Positions 11,228-19,350 of a stretch of DNA of 64,000 nucleotides are shown piece after piece. The notes beneath the pieces were generated by a model, which was not told the origin of the DNA, ran no database searches, and saw only the letters and a list, made by a program, of their open reading frames with translations. The position numbers and the translations under genes were made by a program. Position 1 is the first letter of the stretch; each line of letters opens with the position of its first letter. The stretch comes from Cryobacterium algoricola (lineage in GTDB: Bacteria; Actinomycetota; Actinomycetes; Actinomycetales; Microbacteriaceae), in NCBI RefSeq assembly GCF_004402485.1, contig NZ_SOFG01000011.1, positions 919,457-983,456 of the forward strand. Reading direction: 5' to 3'.

Positions 11228-12211
11228 GTGCAGCACCCTCGGATGGCTCTTCAACCGTCGAACGTAAGGTTTCACGTGAAACAACCCGGCCAGGATCAGC
11301 ACGACACCGCGGCCGCACCCGGCTTTGACACCAGCACTCCCCTCGCGAGGGAAATCAGCGAGCTGACGCGCCGACGTCAGGTGATCGCGGCGGAGCGGCT
11401 GCCGAAGCCCGAGCGGACGCGGATCATCACGGTGTCGAACCAGAAGGGCGGCGTGGGCAAGACCACGACCGCCGTGAACCTGGCTGCGGCATTGGCGCGT
11501 CAGGGTGCCCGGGTGCTCGTGATCGACCTCGACCCGCAGGGAAACGCGTCGACCGCCCTCGGCGTCGAACACCGCGCGGACACCCCGAGCGTGTACGACG
11601 TGATCATCAATGACATGGACCTCGCGTCCGTCGTGCAGAGCAGCCCGGAGTTCGGTTCCCTTTTCTGCGTGCCGGCCACGATCCACCTCGCCGGAGCCGA
11701 GATCGAGCTCGTCTCTCTCGTGGCCCGCGAACAGCGGCTGAGCCGGGCCCTCAGCCTGCACTTGAAGACGATGACGGATCCGTACGACTACGTCTTCATT
11801 GATTGTCCCCCGTCACTCGGACTCCTCACGATCAACGCCTTCGTGGCCGCGAAAGAGGTCCTCATCCCGATTCAGTGCGAGTATTACGCGCTCGAGGGCC
11901 TGAGTCAGCTCCTGAAGAACATCGAGCTGATCGAGAAACACCTCAACCCAGAACTCACCGTGTCGACGATCCTGCTGACGATGTACGACAGCCGCACCAA
12001 TCTGGCCAACCAGGTGGCGCAGGACGTGCGCGATCACTTCCCCAATCAGGTGCTGAGCACCCTCATTCCGCGGTCCGTGCGGGTTTCTGAGGCGCCGAGC
12101 TATGGCCAGAGCGTGATCAGTTACGACTTGAACTCGGCAGGATCGCTCTCCTACCTTGAAGCAGCAGCGGAAATCGCCAGGCGCGGTGCCCCCCAGACAG
12201 GAGAACGATAG
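11228..12211 (+). CDS. parA: Chromosome partitioning ATPase ParA (Soj)
   Basis: 327 residues. The deviant Walker A is KGGVGKTT (73-80), preceded by RIITVSNQ; also visible are VIDLDPQGNAST and FIDCPPSLGLLT. ParA forms a nucleoid-bound gradient that moves ParB-parS complexes. The long N-terminal extension (about 65 residues) contains a parS site within its codons (FHVKQ). The start GTG 11228 is uncertain; GTG 11276, inside the parS site, would shorten the protein by 16 residues. parB follows after 2 bases. Confidence 0.95.
   Translation: MQHPRMALQPSNVRFHVKQPGQDQHDTAAAPGFDTSTPLAREISELTRRRQVIAAERLPKPERTRIITVSNQKGGVGKTTTAVNLAAALARQGARVLVIDLDPQGNASTALGVEHRADTPSVYDVIINDMDLASVVQSSPEFGSLFCVPATIHLAGAEIELVSLVAREQRLSRALSLHLKTMTDPYDYVFIDCPPSLGLLTINAFVAAKEVLIPIQCEYYALEGLSQLLKNIELIEKHLNPELTVSTILLTMYDSRTNLANQVAQDVRDHFPNQVLSTLIPRSVRVSEAPSYGQSVISYDLNSAGSLSYLEAAAEIARRGAPQTGER
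11268..11283. other. parS: parS site inside the parA 5' coding region
   Basis: GGTTTCACGTGAAACA, 15 of 16 matches to the parS consensus, encoded within parA codons 14-19. A parS site in the parA N-terminal coding region also occurs in mycobacteria, where it encodes VSRET in another frame. Confidence 0.85.
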
Positions 12212-12213
12212 TA

Positions 12214-13281
12214 ATGGCGAAGAGAACAGGCCTCGGCCGCGGCATTGGCGCCCTGATTCCGATTCAGGACGACCCCAACCTCGCTCGTCCCGTCGATGTC
12301 TTCTTCCCGTACTCCCCCGCGGCCAAGGCCAGTGCTGCTGCGGCACTAGCCGCCGCCAACGAGGCGGCAGGGATCGGTACGGTCGAGCTCGTAGCCGCGC
12401 CGGACGCGGATGGCCCAACTGTTCCCAGCGCACCGGAAGAGCCGGAAACGGAGGTCACCCTCCTGGTACCGGTTCCGGGTGCCCGGCTCGCTCACCTCAA
12501 CCCCTTTGACATCGTCCCGAATGCGCAGCAGCCCCGCAGCGTCTTCGACGAGTCCGATCTCGCCGAACTGGTGCACAGCATCCGCGAGGTCGGGGTGCTT
12601 CAGCCGATCGTGGTGCGCCCGCTTCCGGACCAGCCCGGCAAGTACGAGCTCGTCATGGGCGAGCGGCGGCTGCGCGCGACCAAGGAAGCCGGACTCGATT
12701 CCATTCCCGCCGTCGTCCGTGAGACCGCGGACGTCGATATGCTGCGTGACGCGCTGCTTGAGAACCTTCATCGCGCGCAGCTGAACCCGCTCGAAGAGGC
12801 GTCCGCATACCAGCAGCTCCTCGCGGACTTCGGCATCACCCAGGACGAGCTGGCACAGCGAATTGGCCGGTCAAGGCCGCAAATCACGAATACGATCCGT
12901 CTACTGAAGCTCCCCGAAGCCGTGCAACTGCGCGTCGCGGCCGGGGTCTTGTCCGCCGGGCATGCCCGCGCGATCCTCTCCGTCGGAGACCCAGAAGGGA
13001 TGCTGCGGCTCGCGGACAAGATCGTCAACGAGGACCTGTCTGTTCGTGCAGCGGAGGCCGCGGCGACCGCGGTGCCGAAGGTTCAGGTGCCGCGCCCGTC
13101 CGCGGGCAAGCGTCAGGGGCACCTCGACGAGATCGCCCTGCACCTCGGCGATCGTCTGGACACCCGGGTGAAGATCAACCTGGGCGCGCGTAAGGGGCAG
13201 ATCAACATTGATTTCGCCACGATCGGCGACCTGAACCGGATCCTTGCGGTTCTGGGAGAACCCGGTTTCGGCTCCAACTAG
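12214..13281 (+). CDS. parB: Chromosome partitioning protein ParB (CTPase, parS-binding)
   Basis: 355 residues. MAKRTGLGRGIGALIP at the N-terminus is the ParA-interacting motif. A low-complexity Ala-rich stretch (30-80) follows, then the CTP-binding ParB/Srx domain with GERRLRATKEAG. A helix-turn-helix (TQDELAQRIGRSRPQITNTI) and a C-terminal dimerisation domain complete it. ATG 12214 has AGGAGA upstream. Five parS sites lie directly downstream. Confidence 0.97.
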   Translation: MAKRTGLGRGIGALIPIQDDPNLARPVDVFFPYSPAAKASAAAALAAANEAAGIGTVELVAAPDADGPTVPSAPEEPETEVTLLVPVPGARLAHLNPFDIVPNAQQPRSVFDESDLAELVHSIREVGVLQPIVVRPLPDQPGKYELVMGERRLRATKEAGLDSIPAVVRETADVDMLRDALLENLHRAQLNPLEEASAYQQLLADFGITQDELAQRIGRSRPQITNTIRLLKLPEAVQLRVAAGVLSAGHARAILSVGDPEGMLRLADKIVNEDLSVRAAEAAATAVPKVQVPRPSAGKRQGHLDEIALHLGDRLDTRVKINLGARKGQINIDFATIGDLNRILAVLGEPGFGSN

Positions 13282-13313
13282 TCCCTGCACCGCGCGGGAG
13301 TACATTCGTGCGG

Positions 13314-13329
13314 TGTTTCACGTGAAACA
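13314..13329. other. parS: parS site 1 of cluster
   Basis: Perfect TGTTTCACGTGAAACA palindrome, 32 bases after the parB stop. Confidence 0.95.
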
Positions 13330-13393
13330 TCCGGCGCAGGAGCCGTGCGGTTCTGGTTCCGGAATCTGTCCCGTTGATATGATGCTCTGTTCA

Positions 13394-13409
13394 TGTTTCA
13401 CGTGAAACC
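13394..13409. other. parS: parS site 2 of cluster
   Basis: TGTTTCACGTGAAACC, 15 of 16 matches to consensus with an intact 14-base core palindrome. Confidence 0.93.
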
Positions 13410-13435
13410 ATGGCGCGAGCTACAAAATGTGTGCA

Positions 13436-13451
13436 GGTTTCACGTGAAACA
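13436..13451. other. parS: parS site 3 of cluster
   Basis: GGTTTCACGTGAAACA, 15 of 16 matches to consensus with an intact core. Confidence 0.93.
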
Positions 13452-13543
13452 TGGCGGTCGAATATCAGACGGCCACATTGCGCCGCTGGATGGAGTCACA
13501 CCGAGCCTCTGACGTGTCGGGTGAATCAGTAGGGTGCTGTGGA

Positions 13544-13559
13544 TGTTTCACGTGAAACA
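13544..13559. other. parS: parS site 4 of cluster
   Basis: Perfect TGTTTCACGTGAAACA. Confidence 0.95.
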
Positions 13560-13603
13560 CGCTGTTTTTCCGGTTTGCTGTCGCGCGTCGGGCGTGATGT
13601 GAA

Positions 13604-13619
13604 TGTTTCACGTGAAACG
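13604..13619. other. parS: parS site 5 of cluster
   Basis: TGTTTCACGTGAAACG, 15 of 16 matches to consensus with an intact core. Confidence 0.93.
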
Positions 13620-13769
13620 GTGTCACAGATGACCAGGAGCGGCGTGAATTTCGAGTGATTTCAGGTCGCCAGAACGCATCCTAAGCCGACTTCAGAGTTT
13701 CCGGAATTCTCGGATCGGGGCCAAATTGGATCGAATTCGGTAGAAATTTGGCGATGTGGGCGGTTCGTG

Positions 13770-14729
13770 TCAGTCAATGGTCGCGACCGCGGCACGTGCG
13801 AGAGACTCGTAGACATCACCGAGCGTCGCACCCGAGGCTTCGATGGACTGGGGGACTAGTGAGGTTTCCGTGAGTCCGGGAAGCACGTTCGCCTCGAGGA
13901 ACCAAACCAACCCGTCATCGTCGACGATCAGGTCGATCCGGGAAATGTGCCGGAGTCCGAGCAAAGCGTGGATTCCGACCGCGGTCTCGGAGACAAGGGA
14001 CGCTGTCTCTGGGGTGATGCGGGCGGGAGCATAGAAGAGGGTCTCGCCGGCGTTGTACCGGGCTTCAAAGCTGTACACGCCGTTGACCGGGACGATTTCG
14101 ACCGCGGGAAGGGCGCGGGGGCCGTCCCCTGAGTCGATGACCGTCACGGCGAGCTCGGTGCCGCGTACCTTCTCCTCGACCAGGGCAACGGAATTATAGG
14201 TGTACGCCTCCACCATGGCTCGGGGGAGTTCGGCCGCCGTTTCGACGATCGTCACTCCCTGGGCGGATCCGCCCTGGGAGGGCTTCACGACGAGGGGAGT
14301 AGGGAGCGCCGTCAGGAGGTGCTCGAGCACGCTCGCGGCACCGAGGTCACGGAATGTCTCCTTGGAGAGGGCGATCCAGTTCGGAGTCGCGAATCCGGCT
14401 CTCCGGACGAGTTCCTTGGCGGTGGGCTTCGTCCAGGCGAGGCTCGCCGGGCCGCCGCGCGAGCCGACGTGGGGGATTCCCGTCGTCTCGAGGAGCGCCA
14501 GAAGGGCACCGTCCTCGCCGGTTGCGCCGTGCACGACCGGAAAGATGACGTCCGGTGCCCGGGTGGTGAGGTCGAGCAGGAGCCCGGCCTGGGGGTCGAG
14601 GAGGGTGACCTTGTGCCCGAGAACGGTGAGGGCATCCGCTACCCGGCGGCCCGATCGGAGTGAGATATCGCGTTCATGCGAGATTCCACCGGCTAGGACG
14701 ACGATCGCCAGGGGAGAAATATCGGTCAT
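13770..14729 (-). CDS. ddl: D-alanine--D-alanine ligase family protein (ATP-grasp)
   Basis: 319-residue ATP-grasp ligase. It has VLAGGISHERDISLRSGRR at the N-terminus, the ATP-binding region LVVKPSQGGSAQGV, and the metal-binding segment RIDLIVDDDGLVWFLEANVLPGLTETSL, cited only by its ends LIVDDDGL and FLEANVLPG. Ddl makes the D-Ala-D-Ala dipeptide of peptidoglycan. The protein is shorter than typical actinobacterial Ddl (about 360-370 residues), so a second housekeeping Ddl elsewhere is possible. ATG 14729. It faces parB and follows the aminotransferase gene. Confidence 0.85.
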   Translation of the reverse strand: MTDISPLAIVVLAGGISHERDISLRSGRRVADALTVLGHKVTLLDPQAGLLLDLTTRAPDVIFPVVHGATGEDGALLALLETTGIPHVGSRGGPASLAWTKPTAKELVRRAGFATPNWIALSKETFRDLGAASVLEHLLTALPTPLVVKPSQGGSAQGVTIVETAAELPRAMVEAYTYNSVALVEEKVRGTELAVTVIDSGDGPRALPAVEIVPVNGVYSFEARYNAGETLFYAPARITPETASLVSETAVGIHALLGLRHISRIDLIVDDDGLVWFLEANVLPGLTETSLVPQSIEASGATLGDVYESLARAAVATID

Positions 14730-14771
14730 GATCAGGGATTCCTTGCTAATCGCTTGGGAATGGTGCTGGGG

Positions 14772-16091
14772 TTAGGAGATATCGGTCGGTAGCGGGTTGA
14801 AGCGACCGGGGGTGCGGACCGGATCGAGCGAGCCGGTGCCGGCAAATGTTTCCAGGAGGTCGAGCTCGTCGCGGACGACGGTCGCCAGGCGGCGAACGCC
14901 GACGCGGATCTCAGCGGGTGTGGGATAGCAGAACGACAGCCGGATGTTCTGCTGCCCGTCGCCATTGGCGAAGAATGCCGTGCCCGGCGTGTACGCGACG
15001 AGCTCCTTGACGGCACGAGGGAGCATGGCTTTGGAATTCAACAACGGGGGCAGGGTGACCCAGACGTAGAACCCGCCGTTGGGATTCGTCCAGGTGAGCT
15101 CGGGCAGATACTCGTCGAGGGCGTTCAGCAGTGCGTTCTTGCGCTCGTGGTACACCCCGCGGAAGGTATTGATCTGGGCCTTCCAGTCCGCCGTCGCGAG
15201 GTACTCCGAGATCACGAGTTGGCTGAATGAGCTCGGCGACAACACGGCCGCTTCGTTGGCGAGCACGAGCTTTTCCCTGATCGCGTGCGGCGCGAGGGCC
15301 CAACCGACCCGGAAACCCGGAGCGAGAGTCTTGGAAAAGGTGCCGAGGTAGACCACGCCGTCCTGTTCGAGGGAGCGCATCGCGGCCGGCGCCGGCCGAT
15401 CGAAGTAGAGGAGCCCGTAGGGGTTGTCCTCGAGGACGAGGATATTGTTCGCCCGGCAGATCTCGAGGATCTCGATGCGGCGTTCCCAGCTCAGTGTGAC
15501 CCCGGCAGGATTGTGGAAGTTCGGGATCGTGTACAGGAACTTGATGGTCTTGCCGGTGGCGCGGAGCTGCGCGATGTGTTCACGCAGGGCCTCAGGAATG
15601 AGTCCGTGTTCGTCCATGGGAACGTGGTCGACCTCGGCCTGGTACGACTTGAAGATGACCATGGCTGTGACGTAGCTCGGGCCCTCGGAGATGACGACGT
15701 CACCGGGGTCGAGGAAGAGCTTGCTGACGAGCTCGAGCGCGTGCTGCGAACCCGTCGTGACGACGACGTCGTCGGCGTGGGCGCGGATGCCTTCGAGCGC
15801 CATGACGTCGAGGATCTGCTCCCGGAGTGCCGGTACCCCCTGGCCGGAGCCGTATTGCAGGGCGACGGGCCCCTGTTCCCGCATGACGCGTTCCATGGCG
15901 TTGACCACGAGGTCAGGCGGCAGGGCGGCCACGAACGGCATTCCCCCGGCCAGGGAGACGACCTCGGGCCGTGAGGCGACGGCGAAGAGGGCACGCACTT
16001 CAGAGGCGCGGAGACCTGCGGCTCGCTCGGCGTAGTGGTGGTACCACGGGTCGAGGTTGTTACCGGCCTGGGAAGAGCCCTGTGCAGTCAC
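14772..16091 (-). CDS. PLP-dependent aminotransferase, class I/II (2-aminoadipate type)
   Basis: Fold-type I aminotransferase of 439 residues. Visible are SLAGGMP, TTGSQHALELVSKL, the PNFHNPAG loop, EDNPYGLL and the PLP-lysine motif GTFSKTLAPGFRVGW (Lys254). It is related to the catalytic domains of MocR regulators and to 2-aminoadipate/aromatic aminotransferases; the substrate cannot be read from sequence. GTG 16091 is preferred; an in-frame GTG at 16130 would add 13 residues but has no ribosome-binding site. It probably shares a leftward transcript with ddl, 42 bases downstream. Confidence 0.9.
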   Translation of the reverse strand: MTAQGSSQAGNNLDPWYHHYAERAAGLRASEVRALFAVASRPEVVSLAGGMPFVAALPPDLVVNAMERVMREQGPVALQYGSGQGVPALREQILDVMALEGIRAHADDVVVTTGSQHALELVSKLFLDPGDVVISEGPSYVTAMVIFKSYQAEVDHVPMDEHGLIPEALREHIAQLRATGKTIKFLYTIPNFHNPAGVTLSWERRIEILEICRANNILVLEDNPYGLLYFDRPAPAAMRSLEQDGVVYLGTFSKTLAPGFRVGWALAPHAIREKLVLANEAAVLSPSSFSQLVISEYLATADWKAQINTFRGVYHERKNALLNALDEYLPELTWTNPNGGFYVWVTLPPLLNSKAMLPRAVKELVAYTPGTAFFANGDGQQNIRLSFCYPTPAEIRVGVRRLATVVRDELDLLETFAGTGSLDPVRTPGRFNPLPTDIS

Positions 16092-16144
16092 GTCACATCC
16101 GTTCTGGTGAGGCTTCAATCGTAGGCCCACCCGGATATGACAAA

Positions 16145-16170
16145 GCCCGCCCGGCAGGAGCCGGGCGGGC
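16145..16170 (-). terminator. Hairpin terminator after trxA
   Basis: Perfect 11-bp stem GCCCGCCCGGC / GCCGGGCGGGC with a 4-base loop, followed in the leftward direction by TTTG. It lies between the aminotransferase gene and trxA and would end trxA transcripts. Confidence 0.75.
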
Positions 16171-16191
16171 CTCGTTGACCTCTACGTGCGG

Positions 16192-16207
16192 TGTTTCACG
16201 TGAAACC
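16192..16207. other. parS: Outlying parS site downstream of trxA
   Basis: TGTTTCACGTGAAACC, 15 of 16 matches, 2.6 kb from the main parS cluster, in the spacer just after the trxA stop. Confidence 0.92.
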
Positions 16208-16227
16208 GTGTCCAGTGGACGGAACGA

Positions 16228-16551
16228 TCAGGCCAGGTAGGCGGCCAGGTCGGAAACGAGGACGACCTTCGGCTTGGCGCCGATGACCGTCTTCACGACC
16301 TCGCCCTTCTGGAACACCTTCATCGCGGGGATGGAGGTGATCTGGTACTTCGCGGCCAGGGCGGGGAAGTCGTCGACGTTGAGCTTGACGATGTCGAGCT
16401 TGTCGGAGTGCTCTGCGGCGATCTGGTCGAGAATCGGGCTGACGGCGCGGCAGGGGCCGCACCATTCTGCCCAGAAGTCCACGAGGACTGTCTTCTCGTT
16501 GTTGATGACTTCCTGGTCGAAAGTCGCGTCTGTAACGGCACGTGCGGACAT
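16228..16551 (-). CDS. trxA: Thioredoxin
   Basis: 107-residue cytoplasmic thioredoxin with the WCGPC active site (C31, C34) and the cis-proline loop SIPAMKVF. It reduces protein disulfides using electrons from TrxB, encoded just upstream. ATG 16551 is followed by a typical N-terminus, MSARAVTDATFDQEV. Confidence 0.97.
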   Translation of the reverse strand: MSARAVTDATFDQEVINNEKTVLVDFWAEWCGPCRAVSPILDQIAAEHSDKLDIVKLNVDDFPALAAKYQITSIPAMKVFQKGEVVKTVIGAKPKVVLVSDLAAYLA

Positions 16552-16571
16552 GTGTGCTCCTTAGCTAAAGC

Positions 16572-16617
16572 CTGTTGGGAAACTGGCTGTTGGGAAACCG
16601 GGTGTTTGGGAAACTGT
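16572..16617. repeat. Three 15-16 bp tandem repeats between trxB and trxA
   Basis: Units CTGTTGGGAAACTGG (16572-16586), CTGTTGGGAAACCGG (16587-16601) and GTGTTTGGGAAACTGT (16602-16617) fill most of the 70-base trxB-trxA spacer. The function is unknown; they would lie in the trxBA messenger. Confidence 0.7.
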
Positions 16618-16621
16618 CTGT

Positions 16622-17596
16622 TTAGTTGGTGGCTGTCTCGAATACGGCGTCGTCGGTGCCGGTCAACAACTCCGTGGCAAGAGCGGCGAGGAAATTCTCC
16701 GCGTCGAGCGCCGCGACGGTGCCGGATGCGGCAGCGGTCACGGCCTGACGGTAGTGCGGGTCGATGACGTCGCCGGCCGCGAAGACACCCGCCTGGCTGG
16801 TCCTGGAGGAGCGCCCGTCGACCGCGATGGTGCCATCGGTCGTGAGGTCGAGCTGCTGGTGCACGAGATGCGTCCGCGGGTCATTGCCGATGGCGATGAA
16901 GACGCCGCCCACCGGAAGCACGTTCTCGGCCCCGGTAACCGTGTCGCGCAGCTCCAGGCCGTCGACGGCATCCGTGCCCGTGATGCCCGTGACCGTCGAG
17001 TTCCAGATGAATTCGATCTTCGGGTTGGCGAAGGCGCGTTCCTGCATGATCTTGGAGGCGCGCAGGGTGTCCTTGCGGTGCACGACATAGACCTTGCTCG
17101 CGAACCGGGTCAGGAAGGTCGCTTCCTCCATGGCTGAGTCGCCGCCGCCGATCACGGCGATCGTCTTCTCCTTGAAGAAGAAGCCGTCGCAGGTGGCACA
17201 CCAGGAGACGCCGCGGCCGGAGAGGCGTTCTTCGTCTTCGAGTCCGAGCTTGCGGTACGCGGAACCTGTCGCGAAGATCACGGTCAGGGCCTCGTGGGTT
17301 TCACCGGAGCCGAGCGTGACGGTCTTGACGGAACCCGTCAGGTCGAGTTCGGTGACGTCGTCGTAGACGACCTCAGTGCCGAAACGTTCGGCCTGCTCCT
17401 GCATCTTCTGCATCAGGTCGGGACCCTGGACACCCTCGGGGAAGCCGGGGTAGTTCTCGACCTCTGTCGTGTTCATGAGTTCGCCGCCGGCCTCCACCGA
17501 ACTCGCGATGAGCAACGGTTCGAGGTTGGCACGTGCAGCGTAGATGGCGGCCGTGAATCCGGCCGGGCCGGAGCCGATGATGATGATCTGACGCAC
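16622..17596 (-). CDS. trxB: Thioredoxin-disulfide reductase
   Basis: 324-residue flavoprotein that transfers electrons from NADPH to thioredoxin. The FAD motif is IIIIGSGPAGFTAAIYAAR, the redox pair is SWCATCDGF (C133, C136), the NADPH motif is IAVIGGGDSAMEEA, and the second FAD motif is GVFAAGDVID. ATG 17596. trxA follows after 70 bases on the same strand. Confidence 0.97.
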   Translation of the reverse strand: MRQIIIIGSGPAGFTAAIYAARANLEPLLIASSVEAGGELMNTTEVENYPGFPEGVQGPDLMQKMQEQAERFGTEVVYDDVTELDLTGSVKTVTLGSGETHEALTVIFATGSAYRKLGLEDEERLSGRGVSWCATCDGFFFKEKTIAVIGGGDSAMEEATFLTRFASKVYVVHRKDTLRASKIMQERAFANPKIEFIWNSTVTGITGTDAVDGLELRDTVTGAENVLPVGGVFIAIGNDPRTHLVHQQLDLTTDGTIAVDGRSSRTSQAGVFAAGDVIDPHYRQAVTAAASGTVAALDAENFLAALATELLTGTDDAVFETATN

Positions 17597-17730
17597 GCGT
17601 AGACTCCTTCGCAGTGGGGGCAGGGCAGGTGCTCTCGCCTCGCTGCCGGGTACAACACATCCTAATCGGATGCTATTCCGCGCCTCCCGGCCAGGACCCC
17701 GCGTTCACGGTCGGTTGCCAGTGTGCCGGG

Positions 17731-19350
17731 CTAGTTCGTTCCGCGCGGGCGGAACCGGTTGATCAGGGGTACCAGGAAGACCCGGAGTTCCTCGCTGCGC
17801 ATGAGCAGCAGCATGCCGAAGTAGGCGAGCGCCATCACAGCCCCGATGATGGCCATCGACACGATCGCTTCCAGGCGGCCGGAGACGGCGAAACCGCCCT
17901 CGTGTGTACCGCCCAGGAGAAACAGAAGGCCCAGGCCCAGGATGAGGGAAGGGAGTGCGGCGACCAGGTAGCGGATCAGGCTCCGCAGGATGCGGCGGCC
18001 GTCGATCCCGCCCAGGCGGCGACGCAACAGGTGGCCGGCCAGGACCGTCTGCAGGATTCCGGACACCGTCACGACGAGCGCGATGCCGACCGCGATCCAG
18101 GCCGGGGGCAGCAGGGAGCACCCGAGCACTCCGCCCACGACCAGAATGACCTGGAACAGGGTGAAGAAGAACGGCGTACGGGTGTCGCCGAGCGCATAGA
18201 AGGTGCGCTGCAGGACGAACAGCACGCAGAATGCGACGAGGCCGAGGATATAGGCGATGATCACGTTCCCGGTGCCCTGTACCTGCTCGAACTTCCCCTG
18301 CGTGAACACTGCGGCGAACGGATAGGCGCAGACGAGGATGACCGTCGACGCGAGCACGATCAGGAGCGATGTCCCTCGGATAGCCGACGAGGCATCCGTT
18401 CTGAGCTTCACGACGTCACCGCGGGAGGCATGCTCGCTCATGCCGGTGAAGTAGGCCGTGGCGACCGAAACGGTGATGACCGAGTGCGGGAGCATGAAGA
18501 TGAGCCAGGCTGTCGCAAGCACGGCGACGGATGCCTTACCCGTGGCCTGGGTGACGACCTGGGTTTCGACAATCCCTGCGGCCGTGGTCAGCAGGAGCAT
18601 GCCGAAGGTCCAGCTCGCGGTCTTCCCTGCAGCGCCGAGACCGACACCGCGGAACTGGAAATCGGGGCGGAAGCGCAGTCCGATTCGACGCCAGAAGTAG
18701 AAGAGCACGACGGCCTGGGCGACGACGCCGAGGGTGGCCGTGCCGCCCAGCAGAGCGATCATGCCCGGCGTGAATTCGCCTGCCGTGCGATCGCCGTTCG
18801 GGTCGGTACCGGCGACGAGGGCGAAGGCCAGGATTCCCGCGAGGGCGACGACGTTGTTGAGGACCGGGACCCAGGTGAAGGGTCCGAACGACTTGCGCGC
18901 GTTCAGGACCTCACCCAGAACCGTGTACAGGCCGTAGAAGAAGATCTGGGGCATGCACCAGTAGGCGAAGGCGATGGCGAGGTCCAACTGCGCTGAAGGC
19001 AGGTGCAGGCCGATGAAGGGTGTGATGACCGGGACCAGGAGTGTCGCGGCGAGGGTGGTGACCGCGAGGATGGAGAGGGCGAGGGTCAGCAGCTTGTTGA
19101 TGTACGCGGTGCCGCCGTCGAGGTGCAGGCCGGCCCTGACGATCTGGGGGACGAGAACCGCGGTGAGGACTCCGCCGGCGACGATCGTGTAGACGGTATT
19201 CGGCAGTTGATTGGCCAGCGCGAACGCGTCGGCGCTCGTGCCGTAGAGGCCGATCACGGCGGCGAGGACGATGACCTTCACGAAGCCCAGGATGCGGGAG
19301 ACGATCGTGCCGGAGGCGAGGAACGCGCTCGCGCGCCCGATGCTAGCCAC
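17731..19350 (-). CDS. murJ: Lipid II flippase MurJ (MviN)
   Basis: 539-residue polytopic membrane protein of the MOP superfamily. It begins VASIGRASAFLASGTIVSRILGFVK, the conserved first helix of MurJ, and has about 14 hydrophobic segments. MurJ moves lipid II across the membrane for peptidoglycan synthesis. The start is GTG 19350, overlapping the DUF6049 stop by 8 bases; the longer in-frame reading passes through a tandem repeat that belongs to the preceding gene. Unlike the mycobacterial homologue, there is no C-terminal pseudokinase/FHA extension. Confidence 0.93.
   Translation of the reverse strand: MASIGRASAFLASGTIVSRILGFVKVIVLAAVIGLYGTSADAFALANQLPNTVYTIVAGGVLTAVLVPQIVRAGLHLDGGTAYINKLLTLALSILAVTTLAATLLVPVITPFIGLHLPSAQLDLAIAFAYWCMPQIFFYGLYTVLGEVLNARKSFGPFTWVPVLNNVVALAGILAFALVAGTDPNGDRTAGEFTPGMIALLGGTATLGVVAQAVVLFYFWRRIGLRFRPDFQFRGVGLGAAGKTASWTFGMLLLTTAAGIVETQVVTQATGKASVAVLATAWLIFMLPHSVITVSVATAYFTGMSEHASRGDVVKLRTDASSAIRGTSLLIVLASTVILVCAYPFAAVFTQGKFEQVQGTGNVIIAYILGLVAFCVLFVLQRTFYALGDTRTPFFFTLFQVILVVGGVLGCSLLPPAWIAVGIALVVTVSGILQTVLAGHLLRRRLGGIDGRRILRSLIRYLVAALPSLILGLGLLFLLGGTHEGGFAVSGRLEAIVSMAIIGAVMALAYFGMLLLMRSEELRVFLVPLINRFRPRGTN

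Larger units (their letters stand above)
13282..13769. other. parS cluster region between parB and ddl
   Basis: 488 bases with no convincing gene, between convergent parB and the D-Ala-D-Ala ligase gene. It holds five near-perfect parS sites within 306 bases (listed separately), spaced 80, 42, 108 and 60 bases apart start to start. It is the likely nucleation centre of the segregation complex, about 7 kb from oriC. I see no clear terminator or promoter in it. Confidence 0.9.
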
